A stretch of 64,000 nt of DNA from CAIKZZ01 sp035604595 (GTDB lineage Bacteria; Pseudomonadota; Gammaproteobacteria; Steroidobacterales; Steroidobacteraceae). The position numbers were made by a program, and so were the translations under genes. The stretch is from positions 1 to 64,000 of the forward strand of contig DATNIE010000012.1 of NCBI GenBank assembly GCA_035604595.1, written 5' to 3'. Of the stretch, positions 26,778-35,040 are shown piece after piece. Under the pieces are notes generated by a model that was given only the letters and a program-made list of their open reading frames with translations, had not been told where the DNA came from and did not search any database. Numbering within the stretch: the stretch's first letter is position 1; each line of letters opens with the position of its first letter.

Positions 26778-27889
26778 CAGAAGTCCAGCTCCCAGTAGAT
26801 CACCGCGAATACGGAGTCGACGAGCAGCACCATGAAGATCGACTCGACCACCGCAACCGTCGTCAGTCGGCCGAGCTCGCGCGAGGATTCGCGTACCTGC
26901 AGACCGCGGAAGGTGCCGATCATCGCGATCACGAAGGCGAACACCGGCGCCTTCAGCAGGCCGGCCCAGAATGTCGTCGGCGCCATCGCTTCCTGCATCC
27001 GCACCAGGAACTGGTTGAACGGGATGTCGAACACCAGCCATGACATCACCGCGCCGCCCGCCAGTCCCATCGCATCGGCGACCACCGTCAGGAGCGGCAG
27101 CGCGATAATCAAGCCGAGGAGCCGCGGCACCACCAGCACCTCGACGACGTTGAGCCCGATGGCGCGCAGCGCATCGACCTCGTCGTTGAGCTGCATCACC
27201 CCGATCTCCGCGGCGAACGCGCTGCCGGAGCGGCCGGCGACGATGACCGCGGTCAGCAGCACGCCCAGCTCACGGAGCACCGATATCGTCACGAGGTCGA
27301 CGACAAACACCTCGCCGCCGAACTGGCGCAGTTCCTGGGCTCCGATGTAGGCGATGATGACGCTGATCAGGAGCGCGATCAGGGCGACGATCGGTACCGC
27401 CTGGATGCCGGTCTCATAGACGTGGCGGATGACCGAGGTGAGCCGCAGGCGTCGCGGCTGGCGAAACACGCCACCGATCACCAACACGATGCGGCCGAGG
27501 AACTCGAGCGCATCGTGGGCTTGGTCGCCGCGCTGCACGGTCCAGCGACCGAGTGCACCGAGCGGCTCCTCGTGCCGGCGAGCGGCAACTTCGGGCCCGA
27601 CCGCGGGGCTTTCGGCGAGCAGCGTGGCCGCCAACGCGAGCGCCTCCGGCCGGGCACCGCGCCACCGAAACGGTGTGCCGCTCTGGGTCAGGCGCTGCTC
27701 GAGTTGGCGCAAAAACCATGCGCCGGTGAGGTCCAGCGCCTCGATGCCAGTGGCATCGAGCACCGCGGCCGGGCCGGTGAGCTCGGCGTCGGCCACGGCA
27801 CGCGCAAGCCCGGTCGCGCTCTCGGCGCGCCAGCGTCCGCGGGCGAGAAGCTCCCGCGCACCCTCTACCACGCGACACTCGAGGTACAT
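26777..27889 (-). CDS. mlaE: STAS-MlaE fusion permease
   Basis: A 370-residue permease whose first 95 or so residues form a STAS domain (GPAAVLDATGIEALDLTGAW), followed by the MlaE/YrbE membrane domain with about five helices (VALIALLISVIIAYIGAQEL; EIGVMQLNDEVDALRAIG is the conserved coupling region). In E. coli, STAS is a separate protein (MlaB) that supports MlaF; here it is part of the permease, so the complex should need no free MlaB. First gene of the minus-strand operon. A remnant of a CDGSH gene ends 31 bases upstream. The ATG at 27889 has no clear Shine-Dalgarno sequence. Confidence 0.9.
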   Translation of the reverse strand: MYLECRVVEGARELLARGRWRAESATGLARAVADAELTGPAAVLDATGIEALDLTGAWFLRQLEQRLTQSGTPFRWRGARPEALALAATLLAESPAVGPEVAARRHEEPLGALGRWTVQRGDQAHDALEFLGRIVLVIGGVFRQPRRLRLTSVIRHVYETGIQAVPIVALIALLISVIIAYIGAQELRQFGGEVFVVDLVTISVLRELGVLLTAVIVAGRSGSAFAAEIGVMQLNDEVDALRAIGLNVVEVLVVPRLLGLIIALPLLTVVADAMGLAGGAVMSWLVFDIPFNQFLVRMQEAMAPTTFWAGLLKAPVFAFVIAMIGTFRGLQVRESSRELGRLTTVAVVESIFMVLLVDSVFAVIYWELDF

Positions 27890-27920
27890 CGGGGTTAGGG
27901 GCCGGCGGGCCGCAGCCTGC

Positions 27921-28097
27921 TCAGAGCGTCCGGTGAATACCGTCGCACACCGGCGGCTGCCGCGACCCGCCGCAGCTGTACCGCCAAGCGGCGCTGCCGG
28001 CCTCGACAGTGGCGGGGAACAACGTCCTCGTCGCGACAGTCGGCACCGCCATTGTCGGCCTCCTGGGAGGAATCCGCGGGCTTGCGGTCAGGAGCAT
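27921..28097 (-). pseudogene. Likely remnant of a CDGSH-type iron-sulfur protein
   Basis: A 58-codon minus-strand frame whose end reads VEAGSAAWRYSCGGSRQPPV followed by CDGIH. This fits the CDGSH pattern C-x-C-x2-S-x3-P-x-C-D-G-x-H that binds a 2Fe-2S cluster, including the preceding VEAG..W element. The first cysteine has become Tyr, the motif serine is Ile, and the frame stops four residues after the His, where family members usually continue 15-25 residues. With one ligand gone a normal cluster is unlikely, so I call it a decayed gene. Chance resemblance is possible since the frame sits in a 292-base gap between divergent genes. Confidence 0.45.
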
Positions 28098-28181
28098 GCT
28101 AGCAGGCGGTCGCCGCTGCCAGAAGGCGGCGTTGCCAGCGCGCGCCCGAGCCACTAATTTGGCGTCGGGACGGGAGCGACG

Positions 28182-30158
28182 ATGGGACCCGAAGGACTCG
28201 GCACCTTGCTCGTGCTGCTGGCGGCGGTCGTCGCCGTCGTTGCCGGCGTGCGGCGCCTGCGGCTGCCGCCCATCCTCGGCTACCTCGCCGTCGGAATGTC
28301 GCTCGGACCCCACGCGTTCGGTGTGGTCCGCGAGTCCGGCACTACCAGTTTTCTCGCCGAGATCGGCGTCGTGTTCCTGCTGTTCACGCTGGGGCTCGAG
28401 TTCTCCCTGCCGCGCATGCTCGCGATGCGCAGCGAAGTGCTCGGACTCGGGGCGCTGCAGGTCGGCATCACGACGCTCGCGGCCGGTGCAGTCGCGGTCG
28501 CGAGCGGCGCGCCGATCCCGCTGGCGCTCGTCATGGGCGGCGCAGTCGCGATGTCCTCGACCGCGATCGTCGTGCAGCAGCTGACCGAGCAGGCGGAGAT
28601 CAACCGTACCCACGGCCGCCTGGCCTTCAGCATCCTGCTGTTCCAGGACGTCGTGTTCGTGCTGTTCCTCGCGCTCGCCAATGCCATCGTCGCCCGCGGT
28701 GGCCAGTACGCGGCGGCGGACACGGTCGTCGCGCTCGGCAAGGCCGCCGTGGCCCTGCTCGTCGTGCTGATGGCCGGACGCTGGCTCGCGCGGCCGCTGT
28801 TCTTCGAGATCGCCCGCAGCCGGGGCCAGGAACTGTTCACGCTCGCGGTGCTGCTGGTGGCGCTCGCCGCCGCGTACATCACCAACGCCGTGGGACTGTC
28901 GCTGGCGCTCGGCGGATTCCTGGCCGGCATGCTGCTGGCCGAGACCGAGTACCGTCACCAGGTCGAGGCCGTGATCCGGCCATTCCGCGACGTGCTGCTG
29001 GGGCTGTTCTTCATCACGATCGGCATGCTGCTCGATCTGGGGATGCTGTATCGCGATTTCCTGATCGTGTCCTCACTCGTGGTCGGCGTGTACGCCCTCA
29101 AATCCGCGGTCGTGGCGCTGGTCGCACGACGCTACTGCGACAGCTGGTTCAAGTCACTGCGCGCCGGAATCGTGATCGCCACCGGCGGCGAGTTCGGGTT
29201 CGCGTTGCTCGCGCTGCTCGTCCGCGATCGCGCCGCAGAATCGCTCGCCCAGCCGCTGCTGGCGGCGATCACGCTCAGCATGGTGGTGTCGCCGTTCGTC
29301 ATCCGCCACAACAAGCGCATCGCGCGGCTGCTGCTGCGCGAGACCGGCCCGGCGACGACCGCCCTCACGCGCGAGGCGGCCGCCGATGCGATGCTCGCCC
29401 GGCGCGAGCACGTCATCCTGTGCGGATTCGGCCGAGTCGGGCAAAACATCGCCCGCGTCCTCGAGCGGCACGGCCACGAGTACATCGCGATCGACCTTGA
29501 CCCGGTGCGCGTGCGCACCGCGCGCCAGGCTGGCGACCCGGTGGTGTTCGGCGACTCCGCCGACGAGCAGGTCCTGATATCGGTCGGACTCGAGGCGTCG
29601 AGCGTCGTGGTCGTCAGCTTCGCCGAACCGGCGATCGCCATCGGCATCGTGCGTGCCGTGCGGCGCCTGCGCGCCGATGTGCCGGTGTTGGTCCGGACGC
29701 AGGATGACAGCCGGCTCGAGGAGCTGCAGCAGGTCGGAGCGACCGAGGTCGTGCCGGAGACCTTTGAGGCGAGCCTGATGCTCGTCGCTCACGTGCTGCT
29801 GTTCCTCGACACGCCGATGTCAAAGGTCGTGAAGACCGTCGGCGACATCCGCGGCGAGCGCTACGGCGCGCTCAGGAGCGTGTTCCGCCCGCCCGACAGC
29901 GAACCGCCGGGCGGATCCGGCCCGGCCGGCGCGGAACTGCGGACCGTTGTGCTGCCGCCCGGGGCGTGGTCGGTCGGCCGCAGCCTCGCGGACGTGCGCG
30001 GCCACGGCGCCACCGTGTCGTTCTCGGCGATCCGCCGCGAGGGCATCGTCGGCCGCGAGCCGGATCAGGCTACGGTGCTTCGCGAAGGGGACGTTGTAAT
30101 CGTGTTCGGGACCCCCGAGGAGCTCGAGCACGCCGAGGCCGTGCTGCTCGCCGGCTGA
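28182..30158 (+). CDS. Monovalent cation:proton antiporter, KefB type (CPA2) with RCK domains
   Basis: A 658-residue inner-membrane antiporter. About 12 helices (to residue ~385) form the Na+/H+ exchanger fold (YLAVGMSLGPHAFG, FLLFTLGLEFSL, AVAMSSTAIVVQQL, LFQDVVFVLFLAL). A TrkA-N/RCK nucleotide-binding domain follows (VILCGFGRVGQNIARVLERH), then a TrkA-C domain (from about 590). This is the layout of K+/H+ antiporters such as KefB and RosB. No KefG-type ancillary flavoprotein is adjacent, so glutathione gating is not assured. It converges with the propeller gene, with a GCCGG-CTGAA-CCGGC inverted repeat (30150-30164) over its stop codon. Confidence 0.88.
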   Translation: MGPEGLGTLLVLLAAVVAVVAGVRRLRLPPILGYLAVGMSLGPHAFGVVRESGTTSFLAEIGVVFLLFTLGLEFSLPRMLAMRSEVLGLGALQVGITTLAAGAVAVASGAPIPLALVMGGAVAMSSTAIVVQQLTEQAEINRTHGRLAFSILLFQDVVFVLFLALANAIVARGGQYAAADTVVALGKAAVALLVVLMAGRWLARPLFFEIARSRGQELFTLAVLLVALAAAYITNAVGLSLALGGFLAGMLLAETEYRHQVEAVIRPFRDVLLGLFFITIGMLLDLGMLYRDFLIVSSLVVGVYALKSAVVALVARRYCDSWFKSLRAGIVIATGGEFGFALLALLVRDRAAESLAQPLLAAITLSMVVSPFVIRHNKRIARLLLRETGPATTALTREAAADAMLARREHVILCGFGRVGQNIARVLERHGHEYIAIDLDPVRVRTARQAGDPVVFGDSADEQVLISVGLEASSVVVVSFAEPAIAIGIVRAVRRLRADVPVLVRTQDDSRLEELQQVGATEVVPETFEASLMLVAHVLLFLDTPMSKVVKTVGDIRGERYGALRSVFRPPDSEPPGGSGPAGAELRTVVLPPGAWSVGRSLADVRGHGATVSFSAIRREGIVGREPDQATVLREGDVVIVFGTPEELEHAEAVLLAG

Positions 30159-30167
30159 ACCGGCGCC

Positions 30168-31475
30168 TCACCTCGCGGCAGGTGGCGTCGGCCGCGCGTG
30201 GCGGCTGTCGTTCGGATGCGGCGGGACCGGATCCGGCGTACAGGCCGCGCACTTGAAGCTGATCCTCCAGATGGTGTTGCCGGCATCGTCCGCCACGAGC
30301 AGCGCGCCGTCGGTCGCAACCGCGACTCCCGCCGGGCGCCCGTACACCTCGCTCCTGCCTGCATCTGCGATGAATCCCGTCAGGAAGTCCTGCGGCGGCC
30401 CCGCTGCGTGGCCGTTGCTGAAGGGCACGTGTACGACCTTGTAGCCGGCAAAGGTTGAGCGGTTCCACGAGCCGTGGAGCGCGATGAACGCGCCGCCGCG
30501 GTAATTCCGCGGAAAGTGGTCACGGCCGTAGAACACGAGGCCGAGCGGCGCGCCGTGCGCCTCGAGCGCGAGGTCGGGAACGACGGCGCGCGCGACCAGG
30601 TCCGGTCGCTCGCCCTTCTTGCGCGGATCCTCGTGGGCCCCGAAGTACGCGTACGGCCAGCCATAGAAGGCGCCGTCCTGGACATGCGTCAGGAAGTCGG
30701 GAACGAGGTCGTCACCGAGCAGGTCGCGTTCGTTGACGGTTGTGAACAGGCGTCCGCTGACCGGCTCGAACGCGAGCCCGACGGGGTTGCGCAGCCCGCT
30801 CGCGTACACCCTGAGCTCCCGGCCGTCGGGTTGTGCGACCAGTATCGCCGCGCGCAGCGGATTGTTGGCATCGCGGTGGTCCTCGTCGACGTTGCTGCTC
30901 GAACCGACGCTGACGTAGAGACGCGTTTCGTCGGGATTGAAGACGAGGTTGCGCGTCCAGTGATCGCGGCCGCCGGCCGAGGGCAGCTCGATGAGCGTGC
31001 GGCACTCGCCGTGCAGGCGCGTCTGGCCGACAAGGAACGGGCAGCTGAGCACGGCGTCGGTGTCGCCCACGTAAAGCCGGTCCCGGCGCAGCGCAAGTCC
31101 GTACGGCCGGTCGAGCCCGTCGAGCAGCACGAACTGCTGGTCAGCGACGCCGCCGCCGTTGCTGTCCCGGAGGAGCGTGATGCGGTTGGCGCTCGGCCGG
31201 CTCTCGCCGGTGCCGCCGCGCGACTCGGCTACCAGCACGTCCCCGTTCGGCAGCACCAGCAGCGAGCGCGGGTTGTCGAGACCGCGCGCGAAGGCTGTGA
31301 CCCTGAAGTTCGGCGGTGCCTGTGGCACCGTACCCTGCGGCCAGCCAATCACGACTGACTCCTTCACCGCGACCGGAGTCGAATACGGTGCCGGCAGGTC
31401 CGGGGCCGCGGGCCCCTGTGCGGCGCTCGGCGCTGGCAGCGTCAGGACCGATGCGGCGACGAGCAGAACACGCAT
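30168..31475 (-). CDS. Exported sorbosone-dehydrogenase-like beta-propeller protein
   Basis: A 435-residue protein with a signal peptide (MRVLLVAASVLTLPAPSAAQ) and a six-bladed propeller of the PQQ-type sugar/sorbosone dehydrogenase family: FARGLDNPRSLLVLPNGDVL, GLDRPYGLAL, NPDETRLYVSVGSSSNVDE, ASGLRNPVGLAFEP, GWPYAYFG and ALHGSWNRS. It probably oxidises a sugar or aldose in the periplasm, but PQQ binding cannot be confirmed by eye. The C-terminus has CAAC without the His of a c-type heme site. ATG 31475 is chosen because it begins the signal peptide. No PQQ synthesis genes are in the window. Confidence 0.8.
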   Translation of the reverse strand: MRVLLVAASVLTLPAPSAAQGPAAPDLPAPYSTPVAVKESVVIGWPQGTVPQAPPNFRVTAFARGLDNPRSLLVLPNGDVLVAESRGGTGESRPSANRITLLRDSNGGGVADQQFVLLDGLDRPYGLALRRDRLYVGDTDAVLSCPFLVGQTRLHGECRTLIELPSAGGRDHWTRNLVFNPDETRLYVSVGSSSNVDEDHRDANNPLRAAILVAQPDGRELRVYASGLRNPVGLAFEPVSGRLFTTVNERDLLGDDLVPDFLTHVQDGAFYGWPYAYFGAHEDPRKKGERPDLVARAVVPDLALEAHGAPLGLVFYGRDHFPRNYRGGAFIALHGSWNRSTFAGYKVVHVPFSNGHAAGPPQDFLTGFIADAGRSEVYGRPAGVAVATDGALLVADDAGNTIWRISFKCAACTPDPVPPHPNDSRHARPTPPAAR

Positions 31476-31565
31476 GGCGGGTCCCCGGGGGTCGCAAAAC
31501 GTGCAGTTTGCGACTCCCGGCGGCACGCGGCAACCCGTCGCGCTCGGCGCGCGGTCAATCTCGCC

Positions 31566-32048
31566 TCAGGCGTCCGCCTGCAGATGGGCTTCGATGAGCC
31601 ACAGCTGCTTGTCGGCCGCCCCGGCGATCTCGGTGAACAGATCCGCCGTGACCATGTCGCCGAGCCCGTCGGCCGCGTCGATCGCCTCGCGTGCCAGGCG
31701 AGCGTAGCTCCCGAGCGCGCCGGCGAGCGCCTGCAGGTGTTCGGGGCCGCTCGTGATGGCGAGCGGATAGGTATCGAGTGAGGTGCGCTTGGCGACGACC
31801 TGCGCGGTGCCCTCGGCCGTGCCGCCGAGCGCCGTCACCCGCTCCGCCAGTTCATCGACGTGCGCGCTGACGACGTTCGCGATTGCATCGAACAGCTGAT
31901 GGAGTGCGACGAACTGCGGACCTTTGACATTCCAGTGGGCCTGCTTGCACTGCAGCCCCAGATCGATCGCGTCGGCCAGGCGCACCGCCAGATGATTGAT
32001 GACCTTGCGCCGCACCTTCTCGGAAAGATCGTTGCGGGTCTTGTGCAT
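31566..32048 (-). CDS. dps: Dps family DNA-binding ferritin-like protein
   Basis: A 160-residue ferritin-fold protein. The ferroxidase motif spans KQAHWNVKGPQFVALHQLFD and continues with HVDELAERV, giving the His, Asp and Glu ligands shared between Dps subunits. It should form a dodecamer that stores iron and shields DNA under oxidative stress. The basic N-terminus (MHKTRNDLSEKVRRKV) suits DNA contact. A strong ribosome site GAGGAG (32054-32059, minus) lies five bases before the ATG, implying high expression. Glutathione reductase elsewhere in the window also serves oxidative defence but is not linked. Confidence 0.93.
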   Translation of the reverse strand: MHKTRNDLSEKVRRKVINHLAVRLADAIDLGLQCKQAHWNVKGPQFVALHQLFDAIANVVSAHVDELAERVTALGGTAEGTAQVVAKRTSLDTYPLAITSGPEHLQALAGALGSYARLAREAIDAADGLGDMVTADLFTEIAGAADKQLWLIEAHLQADA

Positions 32049-32349
32049 GGCTGCTCCTCGCCTCAGTTCATTGGGTGCACGAATGATCGCCGTGCCGCAG
32101 CCACTGCGTCCAATAGAACCTCGCGATCGCCGCGATTTGCCGGCTCGATCGGCTCACCGGCCAGCGTCACCGCAAGCCAAAGTCGCGTCCGGCGAGTGGT
32201 CGACCTCGACGTCCTCGGCAGCCCCAGCCTCGAACGCGCTGCCGGACTGCAGCTGGTCGCGGCCGCCGATCGTCGCCGTCCTGGCGCTGCTCATGAGTCG
32301 TGCAGCCGGCCTCGTCGCACGGCGCGCGCGGCCGCAGGACAGCAGGCGT
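32049..32349. other. Intergenic region with no recognisable gene
   Basis: 301 bases between dps and the ABC-2 permease gene, both on the minus strand. Apart from the dps ribosome site at its left end I see no convincing coding frame, RNA gene or strong hairpin with a T-run. It must contain the dps promoter and the end of the ABC operon transcript. Confidence 0.4.
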
Positions 32350-33285
32350 TCAGGTGCTCGCGTCGCGGTAGCGCCGCACCCAGACCGCGGCGCCGACGAA
32401 GCCGGCCGCGAGCAGCACTCCGATCCATAGCGACGGGCTCGAGAAGAACGCGGCCGGCTGCATCATGTCGGTGAGCGCACGGGGAATCGTCATGGTGCTG
32501 TGGTCCGTTTTCACCACGAACGTGAAGCCGCTGGCATGGGACATGCTGAAGGCCCGTGCCATGAGGCTGGCGCCGCCGACGCGCTCGCCGATCGCGTGCA
32601 GCACGTAGGCCGAGCGCAGCACGATGAGCTCGAGAAGGCCGAGCGCCAGCGGCGGCAGCGCCGCCCATAGGAAGGGCGAGCGCGGCGCCCATGCGGAGGC
32701 CAGCAGCGCCCAGCCGGTCAGCGGCAGGTACCAGAGCAGGCTCGCGACGTACAGGTAGCCCATCACGAGCAGCGAGCCGGCCCAGGTGGCCGGGATCCAG
32801 AAATGCCCGGTGAGGACGGACAGGGTCTGAAGCTTGATGCTGCAGATTGCGAACACGATCAGCTGCGTCACCAGTGCGGCAGCGATTGCGGCCAGCGGGA
32901 AGATCGCGGCCGCGACGGTGAGTTTCGCGAGTACCGACTGGGTATCGCTGATCGGCAGCGACTTCCAGAACAGGATGCTGCGATCGCGCCGGTCCCCATA
33001 GAGCGAGTCGAGCGCGTAGAGGAACTGCGTGAACAGCACCAGCATGAAGAACGGCAGCGCGATCACGCCGAGAGCGATGCTGGCGAATGCCTCGGCCCGG
33101 TCGGGCGTCAGTGTCCTCAGTTGCGCCAGGTGCGCCGCGTCTTCCGGATGAACGTTGACGGTGCCGTGCAGCACAGTCGCGATGAGCGTGCCGCCGATGA
33201 TGATCGCGGCGCAGACGGCCGGTGCGACCCACATGGCGCGCGACTCCCAGAGCTCGCGTCGTATCAGCCACAGGAACTTGTTCAC
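32350..33285 (-). CDS. ABC-2 type transporter permease
   Basis: A 311-residue membrane protein with about six hydrophobic segments, starting MNKFLWLIRRELWESRAMWV, the N-terminal amphipathic pattern of ABC-2 permeases. A large loop (about 40-75, HPEDAAHLAQLRTLTPDRAE) separates helices 1 and 2 and probably faces the periplasm. It pairs with the ATPase immediately upstream (4-base overlap). ABC-2 systems with a YtrA regulator are usually exporters, often for antibiotics, lipids or peptides; the substrate is unknown here. Last gene of the module. Confidence 0.85.
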   Translation of the reverse strand: MNKFLWLIRRELWESRAMWVAPAVCAAIIIGGTLIATVLHGTVNVHPEDAAHLAQLRTLTPDRAEAFASIALGVIALPFFMLVLFTQFLYALDSLYGDRRDRSILFWKSLPISDTQSVLAKLTVAAAIFPLAAIAAALVTQLIVFAICSIKLQTLSVLTGHFWIPATWAGSLLVMGYLYVASLLWYLPLTGWALLASAWAPRSPFLWAALPPLALGLLELIVLRSAYVLHAIGERVGGASLMARAFSMSHASGFTFVVKTDHSTMTIPRALTDMMQPAAFFSSPSLWIGVLLAAGFVGAAVWVRRYRDAST

Positions 33286-34142
33286 GCGGCACTCCCCTGG
33301 ATCTTCGCGACGAACAGATCCGTGATCGATGGCTGGCGCACCTCGCCAAGGCGCTGCAGGGCGCCGTGATCGGCGCCCTCGTACAGGAACACGTGCCGGC
33401 CGAGCAGCTGGCGCTCGTTCAACGGTGTCAGCGCGCGTGCCGCTTCGGCGCGGTCTGGCGCCACGACCAGCTGGGCATAGGTCGTGGCGACCTCTTCCAT
33501 CGGCAGGTCGAGCACGATCCGGCCGCGATCGATGAACACGACGTCGGTCAGGATATTCTCGACCTCCTCGACCTGATGGGTGGTCACGAGAATCGTGCGC
33601 TCCGAATCCATGTAGTCGGACAGCAGGCTGTCGTAGAACTGCTTGCGGGACAGGATGTCGAGTCCGAGCGTTGGCTCATCGAGCACGAGCAGTTGCGCGT
33701 CGATCGCCATGACGAGTGCGAGATGCAGCTGCGTGATCATTCCTTTCGACAGCTCGCGGACCTTGCTCGTGCGCTTGATCGTGGTGCGCGCCAGGAACTG
33801 CTCGCACCGCTCGCGGCGAAAACGGGGGTGGATGCCGGCGACGAAATCGATCGCGTGCTGCACGCGCAGCCAGCGCGGCAGCACCGCTACGTCGGCGATG
33901 AACGATACGCGCTCGGCGAGTTCGTTGCGTTGCCGGAACGGGTCGAGGCCGAGCACCTCGAGCGTGCCGCCGTCGCAGCGCGCGAGGCCGAGCACCGCCT
34001 TGAGCGCCGTGGTCTTGCCGGCGCCGTTCGGGCCGATCAGGCCGACGATGCGGCCGGCTTCAACCTTGAAGGAGGCCCCGTCGAGGGCGCGCGTGGCGCC
34101 GTAGGTCTTGGTGAGGGCTCGAGCGTCGATCAGAGTGGTCAC
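33282..34142 (-). CDS. ABC transporter ATPase of the YtrA-regulated module
   Basis: A 286-residue ATPase with Walker A IGPNGAGKTT, a Q-loop region near SFIADVAVLP, signature region RELSKGMITQLHLALVM, Walker B LLVLDEPTLGLDI and H-loop VTTHQVEEVE. The signature LSKGM departs from the usual LSGGQ. The C-terminal 80 residues form the extra domain common in drug or lipid exporter ATPases. It starts at a GTG that overlaps the regulator stop (GTGA) and ends with a 4-base overlap on the permease, so all three are made together. Confidence 0.9.
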   Translation of the reverse strand: MTTLIDARALTKTYGATRALDGASFKVEAGRIVGLIGPNGAGKTTALKAVLGLARCDGGTLEVLGLDPFRQRNELAERVSFIADVAVLPRWLRVQHAIDFVAGIHPRFRRERCEQFLARTTIKRTSKVRELSKGMITQLHLALVMAIDAQLLVLDEPTLGLDILSRKQFYDSLLSDYMDSERTILVTTHQVEEVENILTDVVFIDRGRIVLDLPMEEVATTYAQLVVAPDRAEAARALTPLNERQLLGRHVFLYEGADHGALQRLGEVRQPSITDLFVAKIQGSAA

Positions 34143-34588
34143 TTGATGGCTCCTTCGTCCGGTTCCTTCGCGTCCGTGCCGGCGAGGTCCCGGTCGGCCG
34201 CGGGCGCTCCGCCGGGCCGGGGTTCGGTCGGCGGGGCCGGCGGAATCGCCGCCAGCTCCTCGAGCGTCAGGCCGAGCCGCTGGATCATCGCGTAGACACG
34301 CGGCCACTCCTCCTCTCGAAAACGCTGCCGTTCATCCTTCATCAGGGCGCGTCTGGCTCCATCGGCGACGTACATGCCGCGTCCGCGACGCTTCTCGACG
34401 AGCTGCTCGTCCACCAGCTGCTGGTAGCCCTTCAGGACGGTCAGCGGGTTCAGGCGGAAGTCGGCTGCGACGTTGCGCACCGATGGCAGCGGGTCGCCCT
34501 CTTTCAAGCTGCCTTCGAGGATCATCGCCACGACGCGATCCCGCAGCTGGCGGTAGATCGGCTGGCTATCGTTCCAGTTGGCATCCAT
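34139..34588 (-). CDS. GntR-family transcriptional regulator, YtrA subfamily
   Basis: A 149-residue regulator with an N-terminal winged helix (QPIYRQLRDRVVAMILEG, LPSVRNVAADFRLNPLTVLK, GYQQLVDEQLVEKRRGRGMY). After it only a short helical dimerisation tail follows, as in YtrA-subfamily members, which lack the large effector domain of other GntR proteins. The last 30 residues are Pro/Ala-rich. YtrA regulators normally repress the ABC operon they belong to; the palindrome at 35121-35144 is the probable target. ATG 34588 is preferred to a GTG at 34618 on similarity to family N-termini. Confidence 0.9.
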   Translation of the reverse strand: MDANWNDSQPIYRQLRDRVVAMILEGSLKEGDPLPSVRNVAADFRLNPLTVLKGYQQLVDEQLVEKRRGRGMYVADGARRALMKDERQRFREEEWPRVYAMIQRLGLTLEELAAIPPAPPTEPRPGGAPAADRDLAGTDAKEPDEGAIK

Positions 34589-34665
34589 TGCGGTGTTCAC
34601 GACCGGCCTAACGGGCACGCTGCACGGTGATCTGGCGCGGTACCGAAGTACTCTAGCAGAGCGCT

Positions 34666-35040
34666 TCAGCGCACCGCGGCAACAGTCACGGCGCCGTCGT
34701 TGCCGAACTGCGTGGCGGTGTCACGCGGCACGCTGACCACGATCTCCGCGAGGAAGGTCTTCGCGGCCGGCTCGCGCGGGACTTCAACGAGTACCTCACC
34801 GAGGTCGTGTGGCGCGTGGATGACGCCCGCACCGAGGTTGCCGGATACGTACACGATGACCTCGCCGAGATCGCCGCTGACAACCGGGAAACCCGCGCGC
34901 TCAGCAGCCGCCGGGGACGCTTGACGGGAGGCGTGGACGAGGCCCGAGGCGCTCGCAGCCGTGACGCCGGCAACCGTGACGCCGGCAACCGTGACGAGGG
35001 CCACGGCAACCATCCAGTGACGAATCGTGCGGTTCAACAT
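34666..35040 (-). CDS. Small exported protein of unknown function with internal repeats
   Basis: A 124-residue protein that I do not recognise. It has a signal peptide (MLNRTIRHWMVAVALV, cleavage near ASASG) whose core contains a duplicated VTVAG. The mature part carries three imperfect beta-type units: DLGEVIVYVSGN, DLGEVLVEVPRE and FLAEIVVSVPRD. No cysteines or catalytic motif are seen. A strong AAGGAG ribosome site lies upstream of the ATG at 35040. It is the first gene of the YtrA-ABC module, with the candidate operator about 80 bases upstream, so it may be a periplasmic partner or sensor of that transporter; this is inference from context. Confidence 0.65.
   Translation of the reverse strand: MLNRTIRHWMVAVALVTVAGVTVAGVTAASASGLVHASRQASPAAAERAGFPVVSGDLGEVIVYVSGNLGAGVIHAPHDLGEVLVEVPREPAAKTFLAEIVVSVPRDTATQFGNDGAVTVAAVR
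34961..34990. repeat. Tandem 15-bp repeat in the signal peptide of the small exported protein
   Basis: GTGACGCCGGCAACC occurs twice head to tail (34961-34975 and 34976-34990), and a third partial copy GTGACG follows. Read on the minus strand it adds in-frame VTVAG units to the hydrophobic core, so copy number could vary by slippage and change signal peptide length without a frameshift. Confidence 0.7.
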
